Positions 36,001-47,671 of a stretch of DNA of 64,000 nucleotides are shown one piece after another. Source of the stretch: Cryptomeria japonica. Taxonomy: Eukaryota; Streptophyta; Pinopsida; Cupressales; Cupressaceae. The notes under the pieces were generated by a model. It was not told where the DNA came from. It did not search any database and was given only the letters and a program-made list of their open reading frames with translations. The stretch lies in contig NC_081405.1 in assembly GCF_030272615.1 (NCBI RefSeq), positions 311,813,235-311,877,234 of the forward strand, written 5' to 3'. The stretch's first letter is position 1. Each line of letters starts with the position of its first letter. A program made the position numbers and the translations under genes.

Positions 36001-37062
36001 TGGTATGCAAGGCTTGATAGGTATTTTCTAAAGCAAGGGTTTCAAAAAGGTATTGCTGACAGTAATCTCTATTTTAAGGTTGTAGCAAATGGCATCTTGA
36101 TTGTAGTTGTTTATGCGGATGATATAATCTTTGGACGAAATGATGGTACGTGCAAGAATTGTTTTGATGAGATGCAAGAAGAGTTTGAAATGTCTATGAT
36201 TGGGGAGATGGATTTTTTTCTTGGTTTACAAGTCAATTAGAAGGATGATGGTATACTTATTTAACATTCTAAGTATGTTAAGGAAATGTTGAAGAAGTTT
36301 GGAATGAAAAATGCTCAACTTGTATGTACTCCTATGACTATTGGTTGTAAGTTGAGCAAAGATGTTGAATCATGGGAGACTAATCAGAGCATATATAGAT
36401 CAATGATTGGAGTTTTATTGTATCTGACTACTACTAGATCGGATATCATGCATGTTGTTTGTCTTTTGGCTAGATTTCAACAAGATCCCAAAGAGACACA
36501 TGTTGTTGCCGTGAAAAGAATTTCTAGATACTTGAAAGGAATAGAAGACTATGTTCTATGGTACCCTAAAGGATCTAATTTCACTTTGATTGCCTATACA
36601 GATGCAGATTGGGCTAACTGAATGGATGACAGGAAAAATACTAGTGGGGGTGCATTTTTCCTTGGACCCTGGTTGGTTGCTTGGTCAAGTAAGAAACAAG
36701 ATTTAATATCTCTATCTATTGTTGGAGATAAGTATATTGTTACTGCTACTTGCTACACCCAAGTATTATGGATGAAACAAACTTTGAAGGATAGTGGAAT
36801 ATTGCTTGATGAACCTATTTCTATCTTTTGTGACAATACTAGTACAATAAACATTTCTGAGAATTTGATATTGCATTCAAGAACAAACATATTTCAATTT
36901 AGTACTTCTTGAGGGAGAAAGATTTGGAGAATGAAGTGAATCTTGATTATGCACCTACAAAGGAACAAACTGCTAATATTTCTACTAAATCTCTTGCTAA
37001 AGATACTTTTGAATATCTTTGTGAGAAATTGGGGGTTATTATCCCTCCTTTTCGGAGCTAAA
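33025..37062 (+). pseudogene. Ty1/copia gag-pol, decayed
   Basis: All copia domains appear in order. Gag starts at ATG 33025 (MFDGSNYAF). Its zinc knuckle (CFRFGKIGYYAYRC, near 33770) has lost one Cys (to Phe) and the His (to Tyr). Protease shows IIDSGCSNHMTGD (34044-34085). The GAG-pre-integrase WHQRMCHINFDNL is at 34420. Integrase has HIDLC, LLIDDYSRMTWV, RFDRGGEF and CENHGI. RT holds [13 protein letters not shown] and an intact VVYADDIIFG. RNase H has TDADW and FCDN, but the usual acidic AEAEY segment reads VGDKY. RT-RNase H (35653-36912) stays in one frame with stops near 35911, 36238, 36262 and 36619; other parts need frameshifts. A stop splits the integrase TPQQNGVVER motif. It cannot encode active enzymes. 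Confidence 0.9.
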
Positions 37063-37342
37063 TGCATATAAAGATGCATTAGTCTAGTGAACTTCACGAA
37101 TACTATTATTCCGGACTAATGATTTGATGCTACCTCTTAGGGGGAGCTAGGTGCAGTTGTATGTTTTTGAAGAGTTGAACAAAATGAGTTGATAGTTTTT
37201 GTATCTGAGCCTTTGTCCTCGATGACAAAGGGGTAGAGAATGAGAAGATAATTAACTTGGCAATTTGGGAGAGAAAGCGAAAAGAACTGGTTTCTTGGAT
37301 TTTGCTATGAGAGTTGTTGTCGTTGGTGTGTTGGCATCAATT

Positions 37343-37355
37343 AAAAAAGGGGAGA
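37343..37355 (+). promoter_or_regulatory. Polypurine tract of central copia element
   Basis: AAAAAAGGGGAGA, one base before the 3' LTR start TGTCGCAAGG. Confidence 0.85.
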
Positions 37356-37356
37356 T

Positions 37357-37854
37357 TGTCGCAAGGTTGATAAGAATGAGCTGTTTATGTGTTGTCATTC
37401 ATGTCAACATGCTTTGCTTGTTATCAGTGTCTAATTGTTATAAGTGATGTTGAGATTTCTTTGCAGTTGTAGTGAGAGATTTTCTCCACATATCTTCTAT
37501 GTTGCACATCTATTCATGCAATTTGGATATGTTGTTAAGATATATTTAGAGATGATATATACTAGATTTGGTGCTCTAGATTGTTGTGATGAGGAAGTTG
37601 TGTTTAAAAATATGTTTGACAATTTTTTCGTATGAAATGCATGCTCCACATTTCTCCGCGTTATGGTTTTTGGCATTGCGGTTTTGAAGTTAAGTTGATA
37701 ATGTCTTTAGCTTCATTCTATTTAGTTGGCACATGTTCTTGGACTTTAGAAGCATGATTTTCAAGTTTGATAGTGTTTACTCTAGGTTTGGATGACCTCG
37801 GGCATTTACACTTTATATTGTTGCTCCAATGATTATGGATTGTTGTATAACATG
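37357..37854 (+). repeat. 3' LTR of central copia element, left part
   Basis: Begins TGTCGCAAGGTTGAT, the counterpart of the 5' LTR start. Homology to the 5' LTR stops after TGTATAACATG at 37854, where a foreign segment begins. Confidence 0.85.
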
Positions 37855-37859
37855 AACAA

Positions 37860-39420
37860 TTGTGGAGGCACCTATGACTGATACTATGCTGGCACTAGTG
37901 GAGGTCCCATTGGTGGTGGTATTATTGTTGGGCCATGTACCTATGGTGCCACCTGTCCCTATACCTGTATCGGTGTTGCCTACACCTTTACTTGAGGGTT
38001 CTGTTCTCCCCTCCCTCGTCCCCTCCTCTAAGCTCTCCTTCCCCGTCCTCTCTTTGCTCCTCCATCCTCTCCACCTCTGCCTCCCTCCTCTCTATCTCCT
38101 CTATCATCCCCATCTCCTCCAACAACTTGATCGAATGCTTGTGCCACCTCATATGGTCCCAATAACCCTATAATAGTGAGTTGTGTTGGTCGGTGGAACT
38201 CCCACCACACTACATATGCACCTATCATCCCAACATCTACTACATCTAGCCTTGGATCCCAATCCACTAGAATCATCCTTGTGAAGCTAGTCTATACCAT
38301 GAATGGGCTATGGTGTCTCCCCATGTGCATGTCTCTCGTGTCACCCATGGGTGTGTAGGCGCCTCACCAATAATATCCTGCTGCAACCCAAATTATCTCA
38401 TGACTCGGTGAGGCAGGCACTAATCTATAACATGGACCACTTGACCCATCAACCAACATTGTGTCTACACAAAGGATAAATAATATGCATCCCCAACCCA
38501 CTACTCACATAACCTATACGACCGCCATGTGAATTCCATAATCTCATTAATACATTGCCGCTAGTAGCCCATGGAACCCACTAAAATATAATACAATAGT
38601 CCTCCATATATATCAATGTATGGAAATTGTAGCTACTGACCTCTAACCCCCTAGTGGTTGACATACAACTATATGCTCAAATGCCCATATATGTAGCAAT
38701 GTGACTCTAGTACCCAAGTTCTTGTACCCTTGATAGACACACATGTGAATACCGTGGTACAATTTCCTTGGTAGTGTGTAACCCTAGGCAAACTGAAGAA
38801 CATCCTACATAATAAGGTATAGCAACTTGGCCTAACCGATTGAGAATCCATTCCCAATGAGGTCAGGCATCATTTGTCCACTAATTAGCCCACAAAGATA
38901 TAACACCAACCTTACAATCACCGATGTTGCTCCATGGCCAACTCTAGTATCATCCACATCCGGTCTATCAGCAAGTCATCTATTTGACAAACATCACGTA
39001 GGTAATGGTCTCTATTCTATATTCAGTACTCTAGGATCACTCGTTGAATGGGCACTTGTAGTATGTCCCACATGTCATCTAGGGTAATAGACACCTCTCC
39101 TGTTAGAAGATGGGATAAGCATGTGTCAATATGCCATCGCTCTACAACTATCATCATCATCGTTGTATGTGCTCAAATCTTTGGCCACTCATGTACCCAT
39201 TGCAATCTAGCATGTACTAAAACCATCCTCTCCATGTTGCTCAATCTGTGCCAATAATGCATGGCCATTGACCAACACTCCCACAACTGCAATTGACCTA
39301 ATGACTCCTGCATCCATGATTCAACCCATATCAACCATCTTCTTTCTATCCTAGCCTAAACATTTCCCCTCTCAATGGCTTGGGGCATCCCCTAGATGCC
39401 CCTCGTACCTTTTCCCTCAT
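37860..39420 (-). pseudogene. PMD ORF, antisense to its host LTR element
   Basis: Second plant-mobile-domain copy. Minus-strand reading near 39135-39060 gives VVERWHIDTCLSHLLTGEV, then SITLDDMWDILQVPI, closely parallel to the core at 13133-13250. Farther on, 38276-38028 is open and ends in a Gly/Asp/Arg-rich linker (GGDGDDRGDREEGGRGG), again parallel to the first copy. Stops and frameshifts separate the blocks. The ORF runs opposite to the PPT and LTR at 40192-41358. Plus-strand ORFs with Pro/Leu/Ser-rich translations over 37862-38173 are shadows. Confidence 0.75.
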
Positions 39421-40191
39421 CCATTTTCTCCCCCATAGCCCCTTCCCGTGAAGACGAACTTTCTCCCGATTGAGACAACGAAACCACACCACCTGTGCCA
39501 TTTTACAAGGCGCAGATGACATTTTCCTAGTCTACTTTCCCTCCCCTTTTCTTGCACAACACAGGCGTTGATTCTCAAATTGACACCAGTGCATGCGTCA
39601 ATTCTCAAATCGATGCTAGTGCATACACCCCACCATCTGCATAGAGGGTGATTCATCGCAAAGATGCTAATCCATGGACCCAGATGTTGAACAAGCGATT
39701 AACGTCTGGGCCCTGTCATGTTTTCTTCCTCATTGATGATCCTAATTTTTACCTAGATACCATAAATGACAAGTGGGATCATGGGTACGTATCTATGGGT
39801 TGTACTTGGGTGGCCATTGGAATAGTTTGACCTTCTCACCTCATTACACATGTCATGGGATCCACACCATCTTCATAGACTCTGCTCCTAAGCTCTATAA
39901 ATGGGTGTATGAAAATGACTCTTCTATGGGCCCCATGTGGCTTATATATGCCCTTTCTTCACCCTTGTGTTGCCCATTCTCCACCTTTTTTCTCCCTTTC
40001 TCCATCCCATTTATTCCTTTCTTCTTTCCTCTCCTTTTTTTCTCCTTTTTCCACTATTTTCTTTTTCAAGCTTTTTCCCACAAAATACAATTTTTCTTGA
40101 TTAAATTCTTGAGGGGGCATCCCTTACCCGTATTTCCACACTAGGGAATCCTCTTTCTTATTTTACCCATTACCAATCCTTGGCACTGCGT
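39421..40191. other. Segment between antisense PMD ORF and 3' LTR
   Basis: No domain is recognised. Pyrimidine-rich stretches (39960-40080) create plus-strand ORFs of biased composition that I do not consider genes. Confidence 0.4.
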
Positions 40192-40204
40192 AAAGGGGGC
40201 AAAA
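40192..40204 (+). promoter_or_regulatory. Polypurine tract of nested gypsy element
   Basis: AAAGGGGGCAAAA directly before the LTR start TGAAGATGTC. Confidence 0.8.
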
Positions 40205-41358
40205 TGAAGATGTCTAAAATTAATTAAAATTTATTTTAATTAATTTTGTCACTTTAGTCATGCAATTAATTAATTAATTTAAATATATCCCATTCTTCTA
40301 AAAATTAATTCAATTCCCAAACTTAGCTAATTTCTTCAACATTCTCCTCTAATCTTGACTAGTTAATTAATCCTAATTAATTAACTAATACCTTGATTCC
40401 AACAAATCTTCTTCATCATTTAGCCTAATTAATCCTAGCCTAATCATAATCATCATTTTCCTCAATTTTAAGTTCCTCCACTCATTCTCTCTCCTCTTGT
40501 CCCATCCTCCTAATTAATCCACTTGCATCCTAATCCTCCATTATCCCACCTAATTACCCTCACTAATCATTTGCACATTCCTAATCACCATGATTAGGGA
40601 TGGGTCAACTCTTTGCCATAACTGGTTTTCCCATCTCACCTCTCAAACTTAAATACCACCCACTTTTTTCTATCCATGGAAGTTTGAATTCCTTGAGTCT
40701 CCCCATGCCCTCTCTTCCCAAGGAATTTTTAATTCCTTTTATCCTTTATTTTTCCAATGCCTCCTCTTTCATGGAAATTTTTAATTCCCTATATCCTTCC
40801 CAAGGAATTTTTAATTCCTTTCTACTCTTCCCAAGGTACTTGGGGATCCCTTCCCCATGTACTTGAGAAGTGTGGAGACAAGAAATGCCTTTATGAGAAA
40901 ATCTCTTGGATCTCCCACTTGTTCTCTCAAATCTACCTCACGATCTTTCAATCCTATCCCTACATCTCCTTTCAATTTTGACCACTCATTATAGGCCCCT
41001 CAAATCTATAAATTGAAGTCTCCTCTCTTCATAATTAATCCATTTTATACACATTGCTATGTTGTCCATTTGAGCTCAAGCAATCCATCCATCATACCCT
41101 TATCATGCCCAAATATACCCACATTATTTCATTATCCATCCCTCAAATCATCATCATCTTTGTTGTGTTTGGAGAGAAATCTACATCCCTCAATATCAAG
41201 GAGCAAATCAAGTGGAGACAAGGGAACAATTCCACTTCAAGCTCAATTGGAGGAGGTAGGAATAAAGGTATAAAGAGGTTATTTGTTTGTTTTGAATGCT
41301 TTTGTTGTATTTCCTGATTAATATATGTAAACCCCATTTTCCATTTTTCTCCACTTCA
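40205..41358 (+). repeat. 3' LTR of nested gypsy element (1154 bp)
   Basis: Termini TGAAG and CTTCA are perfect inverted repeats. A TATA box (CTATAAATTG) lies near 41006-41015. The copia LTR resumes immediately after (TAATTTGAAT). The right flank is CTAAT (41359-41363); the left duplication is lost with the 5' end. Small ORFs inside are not genes. Confidence 0.82.
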
Positions 41359-42056
41359 CTAATTTGAATTATGTTCGGTTAAGATGCTTAGCTTACCTTG
41401 GGATATTTTTCATATGTAAGGATGATATAAATAAAGGATAATTTATTGAGGATGAATATCGATAAGAAAGTGTGAGTCGTGACATATGTGTATCAGTGTA
41501 TTCGATGAAGGTGTGTGAAAGAGGATTTATCTCTTTGATTGTTTGAGTTGACGATGAGTATTTTTTGAGTTGGTAAAAAGTTTTGGGTAGTGTGGACTTT
41601 CATGTGGTAGCTACCAAAAGTAGTGAGATGAAGGTATCTATAGATCTTACATTTGCAAAGGGTTATCTGTGGTGAATTCTTTCTCTTTTATTTTTCTTCA
41701 TCTAGTAGTGAGCCCTCCGATGGCGAGCCTTTCTTTCTTTCTTTCTTCCAGGAAGTGAGCCCTTTGGCAGTAAGCCTCTGGTAATGAGCCTTCCTTTGTA
41801 AAAATAGCCTTAACCTATGTCACCCTAACAAGTGTTCATATATTGAGAATAATATTCTTTGTGGTTTTTCCCTTAACAATATTTTCCATGTCAAATCTGG
41901 TGTTTCATTGTGTTTGATGTGTTATACTTTTCATATTCTTTCATGCTCATATCTTTCCATGGATTAAGTGATAAAGTAAAGTCGTGGATTTGATTTAAAG
42001 AAAAGATTTATAAGTTGTGTGGACAAATGATTCATCTCCTCCCCCCAGTTGTCTTG
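41359..42056 (+). repeat. 3' LTR of central copia element, right part
   Basis: Matches 32330-32940 of the 5' LTR (CGGTTAAGATGCTTAGCTTACCTTGG, TATA region GATATAAATAAAGG at 41424, GTGAGCCCTTTGGCAGTAAGCC). It fades after CCTCCCCCCAGTTGTCTTG; the final AACA is not found. Confidence 0.8.
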
Positions 42057-44985
42057 ATGGGAATGGATCTTTCATGTATCTGTATGACTCAATTTTATGT
42101 TCTCTTAAGTGGGGTTCTTGTTGGATTCTTTTATTGATGCTTCACAGGGCTAGTAGATAAGGTGATCCTTATTACCTTATCAATTCATTCTAATAGAGGA
42201 ATCTTTGGGTATCTTCTTTGTACACTCTTAGTCAAGAGAAAGCTAGAAATAAACTATGGATATTGAAGGTATTGATGACACCTTTTTTCAATGATGATAG
42301 TCTGATAGAGATCACAATCATTAAGAATATACTCAACACATACCACAACCTCAAACCAATAAATCCATGAAAATAAATCAAATATTTTCTCATTGTTTTC
42401 TTATAATTGACCATAGTAGAATTGTTATGGAGTAGGGTTTTTGAATGAGCAAGCTCTGATGCAAATACCTCAAGCTCCCTTTGTTCTCCAAGGGATGAAA
42501 ATATTCCCCATGGAATTGGTTGAAGAATTTAAATCAAACTTGTCATCATGGCATACCAAATGACTATCTTTTTTGTAGCATCATAAATTGTATATCATTT
42601 ACAATTTCACTTCAAGCCTAGCATTTGTCTCAAGAATTGTGATTGAGGATATCTGATTGTGCCTGCCCTAGGACCAAAAATACATTATGGATCACCTATT
42701 CTTGTGGCTCTAACTTTGTGTAACCTAACTTGGTTGGAATAGGGCATCCAAAGCCCTTGTCCTCTCAATTTGGCTCCAATTTTGAATATTTGAAAATTAG
42801 TGTTGAGCCCTTGATGATTGTATCCCTTTGTCAATCTCTCTAAAAATAGTTGCAAGAAAAAAGATGCAAGTCACATATAAATGTTATTCACTTTTTTAAT
42901 TTGAAATTATAAGTTTTGGTAGTTATCCAATTATCAATCTTAAGAAAATTTAATTCAATTGTGCAATCATTGTGGACATTTTAAGCATTTATTGCAAGTT
43001 TATAGATAGAAAATTTGAAGATAATTTTCAAAGAACCATCCTTGGTCTACATCAAGTCACATTAAGGACCTATAATATTACATCAAATTCATCATAAGAT
43101 CTAGGCTAGGGTGTGGCAATATAACCATCCTGCATGCAGGGCTAACTATATTACCTTCCTACTAACTAAGAAAATGAAGGACCAATTTGCTACCTAGCAC
43201 GGGGTCGAATCGGGGGTTGTAGCGAAATACATGAGGTAATTATTTATCATTTTGTAGGCATTTCCCTCTAGCCCTTGAGAGTAAGCACTTTTTATCAATC
43301 ATTATCTATATTATGGAGATGGACATCAACGTGAGGTTTGAATTAGGTAATATTATATACAACACAACCATTTTTCCCTCTTTTCATCTGTGTATGTCCA
43401 GATCTGAAGATCACAATCGATATAGTTAGAAAGAGAAGACATCGATGAACAATCCTAGGCTTCAAAGAGAGGAACAAAATGAGACTAGGTTTCCTAGTGC
43501 ATGTATCCTTCCAATTATAATTCATATTTGCAAGCATAGTGGCAACCTAGAGACCTCCTGATATCATTTCTATCACTGCCTTCTTCATTTGATCACTCTA
43601 GGTCTCCAATACCCAATGCCCCTATTCTTCCTAATTTGGCTTCAGTTTTGTCATAGGTGCCCATCTATATTTCATTTATGGATTTTTACTTCTATTATAA
43701 ATTTTCGTCTTCTATTATATGCTTTTTTAGTTTACTTCATAATTTTCATCACTAGCCTAGTCATCTACATGCATTTAAATCAATCACATCACACATAAAA
43801 CACAAAGAAGAATGGGGGGGTGGATGTAAGATAATTCAATTATCCTTTGAAGACTAAAGTAAAATTCATTCATACCCTTTCTTTTAATAAAATGAAATAA
43901 AACAAAGAGGAGAAAATATTGATTCTAGCTAAAGGGGAGGGATCCACCCAAGAGGAGCCCTACTCAGAGTGGGACCACACATGATATAATTTCAACATTG
44001 CACTTACAACTATCTCATCTCTTACTACTGAAGGATATAGATCCTCCCGATAAGAGCCATAATAATTGGAGGGGAAGCGTGTGTTCATTAGATTAGTGAC
44101 AAGGCCTGCACCCTTAGGGAAGGATGCCCCCATAGTCCAAAAATTAAGGGGGCAATATTAATTCTAGGTTAATGAACATGTGTTAGCCTTGGAACCCATT
44201 TTGATCATTTCATTTTGGTGAACTTGTTAGTGAAACTATATATCTTGTGATTTATAAATCATAAAATGTAATTTGTTGTGCATTTATTGCTACACTTTAT
44301 TAGTCTTAGATTTAGTTTGGATTGCCTAGCAACTTTGTTCCTAGGTATATGTTTGGATCTCAATGCTTATAAAGATATATCTTGCATAATAGTACTAATA
44401 ACAATGCACCTAGCTAATCTTTATTCTCCTATGTGAGAGAATCTTAATTTTTATAAAACTTTGTTGTATTTAGAAGTTAGATTTAATATTAGTTTGCTAA
44501 GGTTTAATTAAATCCCCTTGGATGGAAAATCATATTACTCTTATTTATCAAGTGGATGAGGGGTTTTTCACATAGAAATTCTAGGTGCGTGTTCCTTGAG
44601 AGAGACCTTATAAGAACTACATGTGAACTAGATCTCATTTGTAAGAAAGTATTTAGGTATTTCTTTAAAAGCAAATGATGCCTTGTGACCCAAGTACATA
44701 GAGGATGGTTTAGAAAATAGCTCCGATGTTTGGGATTGTTCCTAAACATGCTTGAACTTTTATCTTCAATTTTCTTTGGTTTGAGGTTAAATTTGTTATT
44801 AGATGGTTATAAATGAGTTAATAATTTATAGTGAAATTAGAATAGAATAGGATCTAATGAGAAAAATTATGGGTTTTTTATTGGATACAAATGGTCTACT
44901 TGTTATAGCTATGTGCCTAATTTTGGTTTGATCTTAGGATGACATTCCATAGGATTGTTTGTCATTTAGAAGAAGAAATTATAAA
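42057..44985. other. No identifiable feature (2.9 kb)
   Basis: No coding region, LTR terminus or RNA gene that I can support. A tRNA B-box-like GGGGTCGAATCG at 43200 has no A-box or acceptor stem. Small ORFs are random-looking. Confidence 0.4.
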
Positions 44986-45041
44986 TGTATACACCTAAAA
45001 ATGGTCTGACGATAATTTAATTAATCCCCCTTCCCAATTTA
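44986..45041 (+). repeat. Fragment of the 4258-5294 LTR family
   Basis: Starts TGTATACACCTAAAAATGG and follows the first 55 or so bases of that LTR (reverse strand there), including the AATTAATCCCCCTTCCCAAT stretch, then diverges. Probably a truncated insertion. Confidence 0.65.
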
Positions 45042-45179
45042 AGGTTTATCTTTTGGCTCTTATAGCCGGGTTTCAAGGAAGCACACTCCATGGAAGATAT
45101 GAATATTTAATCTCACCTTAAGCTTCTTTGTATTGATTTTTATCTTGTTTTGTATCACACTGTTTTCATTATTATACAG

Positions 45180-45375
45180 GGTTTTTGGGATAATCTATGT
45201 TATTTTTGGGAAAGTTCCACTTTTCTCGATGCCACTCCTCCTTTTTTGTATTGATTATCGGAAGTAGCATAATCTCGTTTCTTGGAAGCAGCATTATATC
45301 TCTTATTTTGGGGGTAGTTCCATATTTTTCTGGATGCCACTCCTCGCCATTGCATGCATAATCTGTTTGCCTCAT
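45180..45375 (+). repeat. Two diverged tandem units (about 120 bp)
   Basis: TTATTTTTGGG..AGTTCCA..TTTTCT..GATGCCACTCCTC occurs at 45200 and again at 45303; GGAAGCAGCATTATATC also echoes GGAAGTAGCATAATCTC. An imperfect duplication upstream of the SWEET relic. Confidence 0.55.
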
Positions 45376-45857
45376 AATCGAAATTTAATTTTATTTTACT
45401 ATTTAAACTGCTTAGGGTGAGTATTTTGTAGGGTTTCTTTTGAGTTTCCACAAGATAGTGAATGCCAGTTATATGCAAAGTGGATGATTCATATTATGTT
45501 TGTTTGTATCGCAGTTGAAGATGCTGGGGCTAATCTTTCTGATATCTTCATTCTTTGCGGCTGTTACACTTTCAACACTTTTGAAATTTCATGATCACAA
45601 AAAGCGATACACAAACCATAGGGACCATTTGCATTATATTTAATGTGTGTATGTATGCGTCTCCATTGTCCATCATGGTAAGCGGCATTTTTTTACCTTT
45701 TCAATGGCGAAAATTAGCCTTATTGATAATACATCAGCATCGACTGTTCAATTGCCAAATTCTTCAGGTGCTCCACCTCTCAGATCCGGCCAGATTATAG
45801 TAAAGTCCTCTCTTTCATCCAGCTCCGAGCAAAAATCATAGCTGCAGTCAGGTATTT

Positions 45858-46033
45858 GATATACATACATTGTGTATACACTACAAATTTCTTATTTTAC
45901 TGAATCTGTATTTGACATATATACATAGTGTATACGCTACACAATTTCTTGTTTGCACTGAATCTAAATCTGTAGTTCACATATATATATTGTGCATACG
46001 CTACACAATTTGCCGCTTACACTGAATATATCT
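45858..46033 (+). repeat. Three diverged tandem units in the SWEET-relic intron
   Basis: Units of about 56-64 bases start at 45858, 45914 and 45978. Each carries ACATA..A..GTGTATACGCTACACAATTT and ACTGAATCT. Copies differ at several positions. Confidence 0.75.
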
Positions 46034-46955
46034 TTGTGTTTATGTAGCTGTCGCTGTTGAACTCTCTTTCATGGCGAATTTCCCAAGAGCAGCATAACTG
46101 CAACATGGAGCGTTTATGGAAGAAGAGCATTTAGCTGTTGTTTTTTATAAAGTTGTAGTATTTAGTATGTTTCCTATTTTTTCACTGTTTTTACTGTGCT
46201 AGTCCTTTTTCTGCTTTCATGCAAAGGTGTTTTTAAGATAAATTATTTTTTTGGAGCTTGTAACTGCTGCAGCCTTTTGTGCTGTAAGATATTAGATGTT
46301 TTTGTAAAAGCAGACATTATTCAAAGAAGAAGCAGAGCTGGATATTGTTGTTTATATACTGTTGTATGTTTTTTATCTCTCAACTCTGTTGTTGAATATT
46401 TCTGATTTCCAGAATAATGTAAAAGATGTTCTGATATATATATTTCTGATTTTCCAGTATTATGTAAGAGTTGTTTAATGTAAAAATTTGAACCCGTGAC
46501 CTGCTACTTGAATCACTCATTTGTCCTTTTGTTTCTCAATGGAGATCATTGAGAACACGCCCACAAGAGAATTGACTTGAATACAAGATATTGAAGCTGA
46601 TGGAAAATGGAAGCTGGGTAACTCGTTCTAATTTCTTCTACGAATACTCATAGAATTTAATGGGTACTTAATAGTGAACTTGATGACTCCATGATTTTTC
46701 TTAAAAGTTTGATTCATGTGAGAAATTATGCAATAAATAGCCGATTCAAGGATGACAAGGTGTATAAATAGAGCTGAGAACTTATAATGCTGAGGACAAG
46801 ATAGCCTTGGTGAAATGACTACTACACTCAGTTGTCAATGTGTATCATGGGTTGAATGTAATCTTATTTGAGGCTATTTTCACCTTCTTACGAAATTAAT
46901 GATCAAAGTAGAATGTAATCAGGTGGAGTTGATTAATGTTAAGAAGTGGGGGAAT

Positions 46956-47186
46956 AAAGTTGACACATAGTATTATTGGCAAGGCATAGGAGTGGGTGAA
47001 ATTTGAGAATCTTGATTATTTAAAAAAAGTTTTTAAAGTAGTTTTAGTAGAAATGATATAATTTTAAGTTAAAGTTGATACATATAGTATTATTGGCAAG
47101 GCATAGGAGTGGGTGAAATTTGAGAATCTTGATTATTTAAAATAAGTTTTTAAAGTAGTTTTATTAGAAATGATATAATTTTAAGT
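46956..47186 (+). repeat. 115-bp tandem duplication
   Basis: Two copies (46956-47069, 47071-47186) sharing AAAGTTGA, TATTATTGGCAAGGCATAGG and AATGATATAATTTTAAGT, with a handful of differences. Lies in the large intron of the SWEET relic. Confidence 0.88.
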
Positions 47187-47671
47187 GTGAATAAATAGTA
47201 AATATGTAGATTTCTTTTTAAAGAAAAAATTCTTAGTATCGTTGAAAAATATCAAGTTAGGTAAAAATTTTAAGTTGATCAAATATTTTTTCCAATGAAT
47301 TTTTATGGAGGCCTTCACTTTATGTATCTATTCTTCAAATAAACACATGAGCATAATAAATATCTTATATAGAATAGTGCGTAGTAAATTTTGAAATGAT
47401 GTCTAAATAAACATTAAATAATTATATAAATTTTGATGTAATTTTGAAATGATGTAAATAATTCTGTAATTTTTATTCGAGAGAAAAGTGTGAAATACAT
47501 GCCTCTTCACCTGTCTGTTGCCATGTTTGCCAATGGATTAATAAGGACTGCTTATAGAGCCATACACTTTGACATAAATCTTGTGGTAAATATAAATATT
47601 CTTAATATTTTCTCTATTTGCAGCTTCCAAATGGATTGGGAATTGGTGGTTTGTATGAATACTGTTTCTGA

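Larger units (their letters stand above)
37855..41358 (+). mobile_element. Truncated gypsy-type element nested in copia LTR
   Basis: Foreign 3.5-kb segment splitting the copia 3' LTR. Its right end is a complete LTR with a PPT before it (plus orientation). Its left end falls inside an antisense PMD ORF; gag, pol and 5' LTR are absent, so it lost its 5' part. About 80 bases of the copia LTR around the junction are also missing compared with the 5' LTR, consistent with a deletion after insertion. Confidence 0.75.
45515..47671 (+). pseudogene. SWEET: SWEET sugar transporter relic (last three exons)
   Basis: SWEETs are seven-helix MtN3/saliva sugar uniporters. Exon-like blocks: 45515-45677 (LKMLGLIFLISSFFAAVTL, then CIIFNVCMYASPLSIM, followed by GTAAGC), 47466-47585 (EKSVKYMPLHLSVAMFANG, then AYRAIHFDINLV, followed by GTAAAT) and 47624-47671 (LPNGLGIGGLYEYCF, stop). 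They match the second MtN3 repeat in order and phase. The 163-base first block is one base too long, giving a frameshift at CGATACACAAACC. The last intron is only 38 bases, and the C-terminus stops early. Exons for the first MtN3 repeat are absent upstream. The 1.8-kb intron contains a 45-codon ORF (45704-45841) of unknown meaning. Confidence 0.85.

Noticed and set aside
37862-38173. Plus-strand 103-codon Val/Leu/Pro-rich ORF
   Set aside because: Complement of the PMD tail on the minus strand; its composition is explained by the Gly/Asp/Arg-rich linker.
43190-43230. Possible tRNA B-box (GGGGTCGAATCG)
   Set aside because: No A-box at the right distance and no acceptor-stem pairing.
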